A stretch of DNA of 64,000 bases, from NCBI GenBank assembly GCA_003184365.1, contig NKYR01000080.1:123045-187044 (forward strand), given 5' to 3'. Source of the DNA: Evernia prunastri (taxonomy: Eukaryota; Ascomycota; Lecanoromycetes; Lecanorales; Parmeliaceae). This document shows positions 1-10,441 of this stretch, one piece after another. The first letter of the stretch is position 1, and each line of letters opens with the position of its first letter. Below the pieces are notes generated by a model that was not told the DNA's origin, did no database searches, and saw only the letters and a list, made by a program, of their open reading frames with translations. The position numbers and the translations under genes are program-made.

Positions 1-1
1 C

Positions 2-1003
2 TCTCCAGAACCAGACGGTGTCCCGCGAGTTCACACGCCCCAACCGCCTCCGCCAAAACCACGCCAATCCCCTCACACCCTTGATCTTAAATCATCTTCC
101 TCGGTATTAGCTGTCTTATCTTCCCACTGGGCAGCAGAAGGGCCTTGGGGAATATGGAAAGGCACCAACAGCACCTACATACACTCGATCCTTCTATCCA
201 CAATCACATCCTTCGTCCGATCATTCTTATCGGCGTTTATGGCGCTACCTGACCCTGGGCTGTCTTTCACAACAACTCCATCACCCCCGTATGCCGGCGG
301 CCTCGACATATTATCTTCCCCTGCACCGTGGGCCTCACTAGCGGTAGCCGTCTCTGCTGCCGGCTTAGCAGGCGTGATACTTGCCCCTCTGGACATAGCT
401 CGCACCAAGCTCATCCTGACACCTTCAACGCATCCACCCAGATCGATACTTTCGACCTTGAAGACATTACCCAGCTGGACGTTGCCATTCTCAATCGCTC
501 CAGCAGCAATACTGAATTCTACGATACCTACGTTTATCTCAGCTTCCACACCTTTGTTTCTGCGCTCTCAGCTTGGCATAGATCCGGTACTAACTCCTAA
601 TATGTACTCTGTTGCAACTTTTGTTTCGCAAACATTCGAGCTCGTGGTAAAATTGCCGATCGAGACTGTACTGAGGAGAGGCCAAATGGAAGTGGCCGGA
701 TCCACCAGCAAAGGGAAGGAAATGCAAACCACCGTTGAAGTCGGGCCCTATCGCGGGTTTTTCGGAACCGTGCACTCGGTCGTCTACGAAGAAGGTGAAA
801 GGAGTACTCCGGCAGAACTGGTGAAGGGTACAGCAGGTGCACCGGCCATGAAAATAGGAAAGGTCGGGCAAGAGAGGAAGAGGAGAAAAGGCCAAGGATT
901 CGAGGGACTCTGGAGAGGATGGAGAGTCGGAATGTGGGGAATAGTGGGTGTATGGGGAGCAGCGACATGGGGGGGCGTAGGCGGGAAAGGCGGAGAATTC
1001 TAA
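2..1003 (+). CDS. UGO1: Ugo1-like mitochondrial fusion protein (5' end outside window)
   Basis: The reading frame is open from base 2 to the stop at 1003, so the gene enters from the left and its start is not in the window. The translated part resembles Ugo1, a mitochondrial-carrier-fold protein of the outer membrane that links the fusion GTPases Fzo1 and Mgm1. Visible support: two degenerate carrier signatures, APLDIARTK and KLPIETVLRR, hydrophobic stretches around them, a GPWGIWKG segment upstream, and a lysine/arginine-rich loop before a glycine/tryptophan-rich C terminus (GFEGLWRGWRVG). The first in-frame ATG (239) lies inside the conserved region and is unlikely to be the start. Its 3' end faces RRP15, with 176 bases between stop codons. 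Family assignment comes from recognition, not a search. Confidence 0.75.
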   Translation, partial: SPEPDGVPRVHTPQPPPPKPRQSPHTLDLKSSSSVLAVLSSHWAAEGPWGIWKGTNSTYIHSILLSTITSFVRSFLSAFMALPDPGLSFTTTPSPPYAGGLDILSSPAPWASLAVAVSAAGLAGVILAPLDIARTKLILTPSTHPPRSILSTLKTLPSWTLPFSIAPAAILNSTIPTFISASTPLFLRSQLGIDPVLTPNMYSVATFVSQTFELVVKLPIETVLRRGQMEVAGSTSKGKEMQTTVEVGPYRGFFGTVHSVVYEEGERSTPAELVKGTAGAPAMKIGKVGQERKRRKGQGFEGLWRGWRVGMWGIVGVWGAATWGGVGGKGGEF

Positions 1004-1179
1004 GGCCTTGTTCTGCTCTTCGAATTGACCCTCATATCCTCGACTGCAAGGAGCTATGGCGTTGCCTGGTGGTATGTTGTTCGTGAGGTCATATATGTAG
1101 CAATCCTCCTCTCAAACAAATTCCTCTCTCGAAGTTTTCGGACATGCAACCAGAATTTTTTCTTTGTAACAACTATATA

Positions 1180-2208
1180 TCATCTCAAGCCTCCCATGCC
1201 CTTCTCCTCAACCTTGCCGTTCTCCAAGACATCCTTGCTCTTGCCCTTATCCTCAATCTTGCCCTTCCCACCATGGCCAACATACTCCAACCATCCTTCC
1301 TTGGTCATCTCCGTAGCCTTCTCTGCCTTCTTCGCCCTACTCCCACCCGTCGCCTGCGCCTCCACGGCCTTTTCACGCACGTGAGTGAACGCATTGAACA
1401 TCTTGACGACTCCCTTCTCCGCCAACTTCCTCAGCTCCCGTTCGCGCTGCTGATACGCAACAATCGATCCCAGCTCCGCGTGCTCATCGCTCCCAAAGGT
1501 CGGCACGATCAAGCTCCCCGCCCCTCCACCGAGGTTCTCTTTCTCAAGCTTCTCCCGCTTCATCTCCGCCCTCGCTTTCTTCTCCAGTTTGCGATCAAGG
1601 AGCGCCTCGTCCGCCGCTTTGGCATCCGCACTGCGCGCCAGGATGGGGTTTGCCCGCTGCGTTTTGGTGAGTTTGTAACCGAGGATTGCGGACATGGAAG
1701 ACGAGAAGGCGCTGGGGTCGTCGGATTTGAAGACTTCCTTCCTTTTGTGGTCTGGGGGGACCTCGACGTCTGAGTCGAGCATGGCGTCGGATGCCCATTC
1801 CATTGAGCTCTCAGAGCTGGCGTCCGATTGAGGATCAGAAGCTGGCGAATCATTTAGGGAGCGCTTTTTCTTTTCGAGTCGTCGTGCTCGGTTTTTTCCG
1901 AACTCGGGTTTGAGTTCCTCTTCTCCTTCGTTTTCCCCTTCGTTTGCATGTTCATCGTCATCATGCTCTTCGTCTTCATCTTCGTCTTCTTCGAAATCCT
2001 CTTCGTTAACTTCTGATCCGTTTCGTTCGTCTGGGACTTCCACCCTGGATGAGGCAGCATCTGCAGTCTTGCGATTTCTGGGCTGCGTAGCGGCTTGAGA
2101 ATCAATAGATGACAACGGTGCGTGGTCGGAAGGGTGTCGTTTGTGCGATTTTTTGGCACCGTGGGTATCTTCCGCAAGCTTGCGCTTTTTCGAGTTTATA
2201 TTTGCCAT
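1180..2208 (-). CDS. RRP15: Rrp15-like ribosomal RNA processing protein
   Basis: Single-exon gene, 342 residues. Rrp15 is a nucleolar protein of pre-60S particles needed for processing of the 27S rRNA precursor. The N-terminal half is highly charged, with basic stretches (KKRKLAEDTHGAKKSHKR) and a long acidic run around residues 65-95, as usual for nucleolar factors. The conserved Rrp15 domain follows: SAILGYKLTKTQRANPIL, a lysine-rich helix, then IVPTFGSDEHAELGSIVAYQ and a helix ending in VVKMFNAFTHVREKAVEAQ. The ATG at 2208 opens the frame. It is divergent from SRP54, with 244 bases between start codons, so the two ribosome/translocation genes may share a promoter region. Confidence 0.9.
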   Translation of the reverse strand: MANINSKKRKLAEDTHGAKKSHKRHPSDHAPLSSIDSQAATQPRNRKTADAASSRVEVPDERNGSEVNEEDFEEDEDEDEEHDDDEHANEGENEGEEELKPEFGKNRARRLEKKKRSLNDSPASDPQSDASSESSMEWASDAMLDSDVEVPPDHKRKEVFKSDDPSAFSSSMSAILGYKLTKTQRANPILARSADAKAADEALLDRKLEKKARAEMKREKLEKENLGGGAGSLIVPTFGSDEHAELGSIVAYQQRERELRKLAEKGVVKMFNAFTHVREKAVEAQATGGSRAKKAEKATEMTKEGWLEYVGHGGKGKIEDKGKSKDVLENGKVEEKGMGGLR

Positions 2209-2452
2209 CGTTCTGGAATTGACGTACTACATATTGACGGACGTTGATTGAAGTCCTACTCTAGAGATTTCGACCGCCGGGCGGGGCAATTTTACGCGAT
2301 CTTGCTCGGCTAAACCCCCCCTCCTTCCGCAACACCCTCGGTCCTTCCATTGACCTCATATTTGCTATATCACAGACTTCTATCATAATGGCCTAGGTAA
2401 GAGATAATCGTGAGAATAGTCCTTCTGATGTACATGCTGCTATCGCTACAAT

Positions 2453-4092
2453 ATGGTTCTTCAAGATTTAGGCAGGCGCATCAATGCCGCAGTCTCGGAC
2501 CTCACGAGATCCCAGAACCTTGACGAGAAGGTATTTACATTACTAGGCTAAACGCTACTGTAATAGATAGCTAAACTGTTGAACAGGCTTTCGATGGCAT
2601 GATCAAAGAGATATGTGCTGCACTCCTGGAAGCAGATGTCAACGTCAAGCTTGTAGGCACCCTCCGCAAGTCTATAAAAGCCACTGTCAACTTTAAAGAC
2701 CTACCGCCAGCTGTCAACAAGAAGCGCCTGATACAAAAAGCCGTATTTGATGAACTGGTAAAACTCGTCGATCCTCATGCCGAGCCATTCAAGCCTAAGA
2801 AGGGCAAGGCCAACGTCATCATGTTTGTTGGACTTCAAGGATCAGGCAAAACGACCACTTGTACCAAACTCGCTCGTCACTATCAAACCAGAGGCTTCAA
2901 ATCGTGCCTCGTATGCGCCGATACCTTCCGAGCTGGGGCTTTCGATCAGCTCAAGCAAAATGCTACGAAAGCCAAGATTCCCTATTTTGGTTCTCTCACA
3001 TCTACAGACCCAGCACAGGTCGCCTCCGAAGGCGTCGCCAAGTTCAAGAAAGAGAGGTTTGAAGTAATCATCGTTGATACCTCCGGACGACACAGGCAAG
3101 AGAAGGACCTCTTCGACGAAATGACGCAGATTCAACGTGCTATAACACCGGACCAAACTATTATGGTGCTCGATGCCACCATAGGGCAGCAGGCTGAAGC
3201 ACAGTCCAAAGCATTCAAAGAAACAGCCGACTACGGCGCAATAATAATCACGAAGACCGATGGCCACGCTTCAGGCGGTGGTGCCATTTCAGCGGTTGCA
3301 GCAACTCACACGCCTATCGTATTCATTGGCACGGGCGAGCACATGCTCGATCTTGAGCGTTTCTCCCCACAGCCTTTCGTAAGCAAGCTACTTGGTATGG
3401 GAGATATGCAGGGGCTAGTGGAGCACGTACAAGCCCTCAAACTTGACCAGAAAGACACCATGAAGCATTTAGCAGAAGGTGTATTCACGATAAGGGATCT
3501 GCGGGATCAGCTTCAGAACATTATGAAGATGGGTCCGTTATCTAAAATGGCAGGGATGATTCCCGGTCTAGGCCAGATGATGGGCGGTATGGATGACGAA
3601 GAGGGATCTATGAAGATGAAGCGAATGATCTACGTCTGTGATTCCATGAACAATAAAGAACTTGATAGCGACGGCAAAATATTTGTTGAGCAGCCAGCAC
3701 GCATGACTCGAGTAGCCAGGGGAAGCGGCACCAGTGTCAGAGAGGTCGAAGAACTGCTCAGCCAACAGAAAGTTATGGCAGGGATGGCGAAGAAAATGGG
3801 CGGCATGTCCAAAAATATGCAAAAAGCACAGGGCCAGATGGGAGGCGGGAATCGGCAACAGCAGATGGCAGCTATGCAAAAAAGAATGCAAAGTCTCGGT
3901 CAAGGTGGCATGGGCGGTGGTGGAGGAGGGATGCCAGATATGGGCTCACTAATGAAGATGATGGGTGGAATGGGCGGAGCAGGCGGCGGAGGCATGCCTG
4001 ACATGGCCAGTATGATGAAGATGATGGGTGGGATGGGAGGAATGGGAGGAATGGGTGGCGGTGGTGCTCCCGCTGGTAGAGGAAGGCGGTGA
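2453..4092 (+). CDS. SRP54: Signal recognition particle 54 kDa subunit
   Basis: Two exons, 2453-2530 and 2587-4092, joined across a 56-base intron, give 527 residues. Srp54 is the GTPase of the signal recognition particle. It binds signal peptides and SRP RNA and docks with the SRP receptor at the ER. The N domain begins at the ATG at 2453. GTPase motifs follow: P-loop GLQGSGKTTT (about residues 108-117), DTSGRH, and TKTDGHA, then FIGTGEHMLDLERF. The methionine-rich M domain contains the KMGPLSKMAGMIPG segment. The last 80 or so residues are strikingly Gly/Met-rich, with repeated MMGGMGG units. The first exon supplies the conserved N-terminal helix, so the ATG at 2599 is internal. Confidence 0.96.
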
Positions 4093-4527
4093 TGGACGGC
4101 TAGTTCGATTCGAGATCTCATCCGCATAGCGCTGGAGTTAGTCGCCAGGGCAATGGTTACATTATTCGCATAGAGAACTTCTTTTCTCTGTTCAACTACT
4201 ACTATCTTAGATATGCCAAAGTCTCTCTCGTCTCTCACCCTCACAATATCATCAATACGTGCTCGGCATATGTCTCTCTATTAGACAGCTTGGGGCGCGA
4301 TGAGGGCTGATCTAAGAGTTACGTGTATTAAAGCAGGCGAGGCTAAGCAAGAATGGAGGAAATAGGTGATGATGGGTGGAAAGGGTCGATGATGATTGAC
4401 GATGCTGAGGATGGAGGCGGGCATGAGCGAGAATGGATGCGGATGGATGCTGAGGATAAGTGAGGATTGGTTAGGATGCGTCCACGCTGACATTTGGAAA
4501 TAAGAAGCACCGCAACACCATTGTACC

Positions 4528-4605
4528 AGCGGCATCAGGAATCGAACCTAATACGAATTAATTACCTCGGTCAAACAACATTGACTGATTTTTAGCCTTG
4601 CCTCC
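4528..4605 (-). tRNA. Degenerate tRNA-like sequence (probable relic)
   Basis: The minus strand has a perfect B-box (GGTTCGATTCC) with a foldable five-pair T arm. A seven-base acceptor stem can be drawn between GGAGGCA and TGCCGCT with one mismatch and one G-U pair. The middle forms a five-pair hairpin (GTCAA/TTGAC), but its loop has six bases instead of seven, and no good D arm or anticodon is visible. I read it as a decayed tRNA gene or tRNA-derived fragment, not a working tRNA. Confidence 0.25.
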
Positions 4606-4850
4606 TAATACGGGAAGAACGCACTTCTCGCGGACGCATTACGAATTGCTCGTTCGACTTGAGGTTATATTTCGCACGGCAGCGCTGGTGCTGTTGCCCC
4701 GTTATGCCAATGCTTAGTGGTTCTGGTTGAAGAGGCAAAAAAAAAGCTTCAACAGCTTCCACCGCCGAGATGCTCTTTTCCTTGCGTGCTGAATCTAGGG
4801 GCGCTTATTGCACCGGAGTGCTGGGCAGTCGCATATATCAACATCACTTC
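4606..4850. other. Short intergenic stretch, no gene seen
   Basis: Together with 4093-4527, this separates the SRP54 stop from the TAF11 stop. The 4300-4470 part is purine-rich and made of loosely repeated GGATG/GATGA words on the plus strand. No open frame here resembles a protein, and the only structured element is the tRNA-like relic. Confidence 0.5.
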
Positions 4851-6014
4851 TCATCTGAAAAGCCTTTTGCCCGCTAGCCTTGCCGAACCACTCCCGGGCA
4901 GTCCAAGTCCCGTACTCACACCTTGTAGTCCCGTCCCTCCACCCTCTCCATCCCGCTTATGCCTCCTCAGAGCCTCACGGAAATGGTCGGGTAATAACGG
5001 GCCAAGATCCCGCTGCTTCGGCTTCTGGGTCTCTTGGTGCTCATTTGCTGCAGCGGCATGTGAAAGCTGGCCAAGAGCATCCATTGGGCTCGCGGCCTCG
5101 AAGATCTCGTTGTTGGGATTTTCGTTGCTGAAGTCGGTAGGGTCGATGGGCACTTTCGGTGGTGTTGGAGGCGGGGTCTCTAGACTCGAGTACTGCTCTT
5201 GTACTTCGCGAGCGCGCTCGATGAGGGTACCGATGAAGATTTTCGTGTAGCCATTAATTGTTGTGATGACATTTGGAGGGACAGACTGGGAGACGGTTTG
5301 GTTGGTAATCTGTGCTAGACGTGAGAAAGTGCGTGAGGAAAGCATTACTGCAAGGTGCAAGGGGGATATACCTTCCGGACAGTCTCCTTCTTCAGTCTGA
5401 TCCGGCGTAAAAACTCATAGCGTGATGCTTGATCCGGGTTGAATGCACTAATGAGAATCCTGTGTACCAATCGTCAGTTCTAAAGAAGATCGTTGTAATC
5501 TAATAGCATGCCGCACAGGCAATTGTACTCACGCAAGCTTTTTCTTTTCAGCTTCTATGTCCTCTTCCTCCACACCATCCAAAACATCCTCCCCGCCATC
5601 ATCATCATCCTCGTCATCATCAGGCACTTCGCCTGTTCCCTCCCTCCCATCCACAGTCTTTTCTTTTGCGCCATTCTTCACACTAGCACCTGCTTGTTTC
5701 CCCTTGCCTTTGGACTTTCGTCTCCTCCCAGGAGCCGCAGCAAGGCTGCCCTTTCCGGTTATATTCGTAATTTCACTATCGACGCTGGGACTGCGCTCGC
5801 CAGTAACAATAGCGGACTCCTCAGGAGGAAACGAGGTTTGCCGAAGCGGGTGAGCTGAGGAGGCGGCGGAGTGAACTGAGGTTCGCTTTTGACGTTTCAG
5901 CGAAGGGGCATAGGGTGGTACGTTCACTGAAGGGCGTTTCTTGGGGTTGGGAAGAGAGGTGTGAGGAGGGTACGGCGGAGACGTTGCGGGGGAGCGGTAG
6001 GGTGGTGAGGCCAT
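4851..6014 (-). CDS. TAF11: Transcription initiation factor TFIID subunit 11
   Basis: Three exons read 6014-5533, 5459-5372 and 5309-4851, giving 342 residues. Taf11 is a histone-fold subunit of TFIID that pairs with Taf13. The first exon is a low-complexity N-terminal region (Pro/Ser-rich, then basic, then an acidic run DDDEDDDDGGED). The conserved histone-fold domain is split by both introns: AILISAFNPDQASRYEFLRR in exon 2, then KITNQTVSQSVPPNVITTIN and GYTKIFIGTLIERAREVQEQ in exon 3. The C-terminal part contains the PLLPDHFREALRR segment typical of the family. Splice sites: donor GTGAGT at exon 1, donor GTATAT at exon 2, and acceptors ending CAG. Both joins preserve frame. Confidence 0.93.
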
Positions 6015-7420
6015 CGCGGCGACTACGGACTTTGGTTAATAACCAAAGTCTGCTTAGTAGGATGGAACGGCTTCGTGTAAGAACAAATCCCGTGAAGATA
6101 AGTAATTGTGAGTCTGGTGTCGAGAAGCAATTTAGGCGCAGCGCGCGTACGCGCCGCTTAAAGAGTGTCTGAATAAGGTAAGGGCTACTTCTGCGCCCAT
6201 ATTTTCGTGCAACGAAATGTTATGCAACCTTACGAAGATAACTAGGTGAAGCGGTGACGTGGTGGAAGCAGTATGTATCCCTTCGAGTGAGTAATGGGTT
6301 TAGTGGCAATGAGAAGTCTTTCGAGTATGGGGGAGATGGATGCATACGATGAAGGTTTTTGAGGGTATTCCGGGGAGTTTCACGAATATTAAAATTAATT
6401 GGCTGGAATTAGAGCGCTGCACTTGTATTGAAGGTCTGTTTTCTTCAGCTCGGAGATCGGCAACTTTCGGCTCGACCCAGCGGTATCGTACGCTTCAAAT
6501 ACAACTTCAATGGCATCACGCCCACCCATGTACGTCGTCCACCAACCTTAGCACCGTTCTTGCGAGTGAAAAAACATCCTTAAGGCTTCTCCAACCGATT
6601 TCTCTTATTGGAATATGCTGGACTTCATTTGTGTTCCACCGCATGTGAGCTTGGGAAGTAGCTGGTGCGGTGCTCTTTGCTACGCGGTGATATTGCGAGG
6701 TAGATGGTAGATGTGCCACATTCTGGATGAAGCATGGCCTAAATGACTTGTCCATTGTGCGTCAACATCAACACAAGCAGTCTATGTATCTAGATCTGAT
6801 GCAAAAGGCTACCCCGGGCCAACTTTCTTGGACCAGAGCAAACTCCTCTCAGCGCATTCGACGTTCCTACTCGAAGAAGAATCGCTCATTACCTCAAAAT
6901 CCTCCATGCTCAAAACTCCCGGTGTTCCTTCTTTGCGTCAAGCCGCCCACGACTCTTTTCTGTGCCATTCTTCAGTGACCAGAATGAAGCTGGAAGATTG
7001 AGGAGCTTCTTGAGGAAGCCAGATCTGGCGCCGCCTCGCCGACGTTGATGGTCATCAGGATCTCATCCATGATCAACGGGAGCTCTGTCCTTGGCCAGCT
7101 CAAGAACTTGTCAGAGTTAATGCACTTTTCGAGCTTCCGATAACATTGCAACAATTGCTGTAGCTATCGTCTCGAAGTTGATGTTGCAAGAGCTAGAATG
7201 CTTGGGCCTGCGCCGCTTAAACAGACTCATTCCCTCCAGGACCGTTTTGAGGCCTCATATTAATACCTCGGTAGGGTTGGTGGAGTCGATCCTGTACCGC
7301 TTCTGTAATCTTGGCTGCATGAGAGGGTCCTCGCCTAGAAGATCGGGAAGCAGGGAGCAACGCTGAGCATGGAATACAGCGTCACGTAGGTAGAAATAGT
7401 ACTCAGCCCACCTCTTTTGG
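6015..7420. other. Intergenic stretch of 1.4 kb without a supported gene
   Basis: This lies between the TAF11 start and the end of the ferroportin-like gene. Several short frames exist on both strands (for example about 6972-7154 minus and 6340-6648 plus), but none has a recognisable domain, good splice partners or a continuous coding look. It includes the TAF11 promoter region. I see no repeat or RNA gene in it. Confidence 0.5.
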
Positions 7421-9341
7421 CTATAACGTTTCGAGATCTTCCCTCATCTGCTCTCCGCTCACTCTCAGCCCCCTTGTCCACCATCCTTGCCACCACCAGT
7501 ACGCTCCGACCCCAAGAGCGACAACTGCAAGACTGCCGAGCGCCAACCACTTGAAGTCGCTTTGAGCATGCCACACGGCCGCGGCGATCCAATGTCCAAG
7601 ACTGACCAGGCTGACGATCGACATCTCGGTACCTCCAAAAGAAGAGCGTTGTGTGGCCGGGATCAGGGTCTGTGTCAACTGGGTGGCGCAAAGATCGTAG
7701 GTCCAGCGGAAGAGGAGCGACAGAGAGATGGAGAGAATGAGACCGATGATATAGATCTGATGAGGTGTTGTGGGCGGTTGACGTGGGCTGGAGGCGCTAG
7801 CCTTTGTAGTATCGAGGCTTGCATCGAGGAAGAACAAGCAGAGGACGGCGGGGATCTGGAAGTGGTTCAATCGGCATTGGTTTCAGAGAAAGTTTGAGAA
7901 GAACATGGGAGTCGCGGTCTTGCTTACCAAGCTTAGGAGTAGACCGCCTAGGGCCCAATAGCCGACTCTTGTGACGCTGTGCTCCTTGACAAGGTCGTTC
8001 TGGCTGCGCTGCGTGTCTTTGTCGTCTGCGCCGCCAAGGCTCGTGTCAGATGTCGACGACGCCTCTCGCTGCTCGATCTCGTGATAGGCCCCCCGATCAT
8101 ACCGGCGGGGTGCATGCTTCGGTGCAGAGAGTATACCTACGGCCCACGGGAAGATGAACGTGCTGCCAATCTCAAACACCGCACCGCTAGCTCTTGCACC
8201 TGTGATTGTGTTCAGAGAGTATCCGGCGTTGAGAAGGTATGTCAGCATAGTCCCTGAGAAGGTAAGGACCGATGCATGGGGTACAGCGGCGCAGAGGGAA
8301 GGTATCCACACAGGAGTGCAGAAGTAGTAAATAAGATCGGCCACAAATGCGCGGATTGAGGCCTCAAATTTCAAGACGATCTTCCCCAATGCATCTGGGG
8401 CTAGTCGTGCCGATGGCATCTTGGTGTAGCATAGCTGCATTGCCTGATCCTGATCGTCGCTTATTCCACTATGGTCTATTCCCCCTTTCCGTGCTCTCAG
8501 TCGGCTGTTCTGGTCCCATACCTGTTTTACACCCCAACATTCAGGACCCAAACTCAGCGTACCTATGGCAGCCAACACGCCAACAGCGATTCTTTCCGAT
8601 CCGACAGTGGATATGAAAGTAGAGACGGCTAGTGGGGCGATCAATTTGCATAGCATATCTAACCGTCTCATTGTCGTATTGAGGTGCGTCAGATCATAAG
8701 GCGTGGGACGATTCACATCGACGGAAGTATTAGCGAGTGTCGGGACCCAGTCCCGCTCCATCGAAAGGATGTTGGTTCCTCGAGAGAGTTTCTCGACCAT
8801 ACCGAGGACCAAGGCCGCGGCGAAAAAAAGGTGTTTCGGGGCAGGATAGCTGGAGGACAGGATAACGAACCATGTTACACAAGAAATAAGGATGCTAATG
8901 CGGTTGATGATAATAGTCATGAGAAGGGTTTGGAGGCGAGATGGAGTGCAGTCGACCCATCGGCCTAGGGCGCTGGCGAACAAGAGCACACAAACGGTCT
9001 CTGCGATACCACTACCATGCGAGTTTGTTTAGATGTTTGGAATTCCACCAGGCCGATGAAGAGTATGCTCACTTAATTGACGAAGCTGTAAGGTTCCCCG
9101 GAAAGGAAGCCTGGATGAATAGGATCTAGCCTATTGTTACCATCATCCTACACCCCTTTACTGTCTGGCTTGAAGAAGCACTGAGGATGCTTACCACTCC
9201 GAATTCATACATTCGTGAATTCGACATAGATAGAGCATGAGAGAGGAAAAGGCAGTATGCTTGACGCGTTGTCAGGCTATCAAAGCGGGCATCATGAGCT
9301 TCTTCGCTATCGTGGCTCTCTCGATGCTCCGTCTTAGCCAT
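7421..9341 (-). CDS. Ferroportin-like (SLC40 family) membrane transporter
   Basis: Four exons read 9341-9195, 9125-9073, 9011-7928 and 7855-7421, giving 572 residues. SLC40/ferroportin proteins are multi-pass transporters that export ferrous iron in animals and plants. The fungal members are little studied. Conserved family segments assemble only after splicing: LFLSHALSMSNSRMYEFGV, ILFIQASFPGNLTASSI, LLFASALGRWVDC, then SMERDWVPTLA and LNTTMRRLDMLCKLIAPL. The C-terminal half has LIPATQRSSFGGTEMSIVSL and two more membrane segments. A long hydrophilic loop of about 60 residues rich in Ser/Asp/Glu (YHEIEQREASSTSDTSLGG) lies late in exon 3. The ATG at 9341 was chosen because the frame upstream has only non-ATG codons. 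Donors are GTAAGC, GTGAGC and GTAAGC. Substrate is inferred from family only. A HapX gene sits about 40 kb away. Confidence 0.82.
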
Positions 9342-10441
9342 AGCGGAGCTACTCCTGGGCAAGGTTATGCTCTGGCCTCGGCCCAGGAAGATTCTTGTAA
9401 GTCATTGAGGGCGAGATAGCAGTGGATTGTAGTGGAAAGCATAGCACATTTATTTTGCAGTCACCCTGTGATTGTGAAGTGGCGAGCAGAAAGGGGCTAA
9501 AACTGAAAAACTGTGCAGAGTATGTAAGAGAGTGGCAAGCTGAAGCATGAAAAGGAGATAAGGATTGATGTTTGAAAGAGCAAAGTGTTGGAGCATGTAA
9601 TCAAATCGTTTTTGACTGGATAGTTAATAAATATTTATGATGCAGGGACGATCCTTCAGGTTTCAGCTGCGCACAGACCTTTCTTACTGTCCTGCAGGTC
9701 TGATACAGATCGATCTAGCATAATAAGCACTAAAACGCGGCATACAGTAATATTACCATGGCACCTACCCATAAATTTCAAGGTAAAGAGTGACAGCGCA
9801 CTTGATGACCAAGAAGCAAAACAGCAGCCAGTGATCTAGGTAATCCATAAAGAATAGGATTCCTGCCGTTATAATCATTTACCATCAATAAGCGTGCATG
9901 TCGCCCAAAGGATCGATCATTAGGTCTTACCTTAGTTAACGAAGTGCAGGTTCGGTCTGGAAGCCTGGACAGGTCCAGACTCAGGGAAATCCTTCCCTTG
10001 ACTTATCTCTCTTTAGCGTAATAGAATCAAATACTACCTTATTGAAAGACGACTGCCTTATCGTTTCAAATAAATGCCGTGGGTACATCCACCAGGAAGA
10101 TAGCACTGGCGAACGGGCATATTATCGAATCATACCCCAAACTGATGAATCCTTACCTAATCATCTCCCTGGTGGATGGCATGGTTTGGTAAGGACTTCA
10201 TAGTTTGGGGTATGAATTAGTAATTGCGAACTATCAGATTTTATATTTCGAGAACGAAAATTTTGATCGCAAAACTTGTCCGTGACTTACTCTGCTCGAA
10301 CAGTTATGTCACTCTCTCGTCAAAGTATATCCTCACGTTAATCCTCACGTTGTATTGAAAGACTTATTGGACTCCAAAATCCCGTCTCTGTGCAGTTCAT
10401 TTTGCGCTGCACGAAGCCGCGCCGATACGAAGCAACAGAGC
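9342..10441. other. Intergenic stretch of 1.1 kb with one hairpin repeat
   Basis: This is the promoter side of the ferroportin-like gene, followed by AT-rich sequence up to the end of the rhodopsin-domain gene. No coding frame is convincing. GATA-type words occur (for example GGAGATAAGG near 9556), but no paired or full SreA-type site is visible. The one structured element is the hairpin at 10130-10215. Confidence 0.5.
10130..10215. repeat. Imperfect inverted repeat / long hairpin (MITE-like or small-RNA precursor-like)
   Basis: The left arm (10130-10157) begins TCATACCCCAAACT and ends TCCTTACC. The right arm (10188-10215) is its reverse complement apart from two single-base bulges. The loop is about 30 bases. 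Flanking sequence (ATTATCGAA on the left, TTAGTAAT on the right) can extend the pairing weakly. A foldback of this size could be a solo MITE or a precursor of small RNA. There is no evidence for transcription in the sequence itself. Confidence 0.6.

Noticed and set aside
1144..1773. Long plus-strand frame opposite RRP15
   Set aside because: It is the antisense shadow of a well-supported gene.
4717..5250. Long plus-strand frame opposite TAF11 exon 3
   Set aside because: Antisense shadow of the TAF11 C-terminal exon; Pro/Ser-rich composition reflects that.
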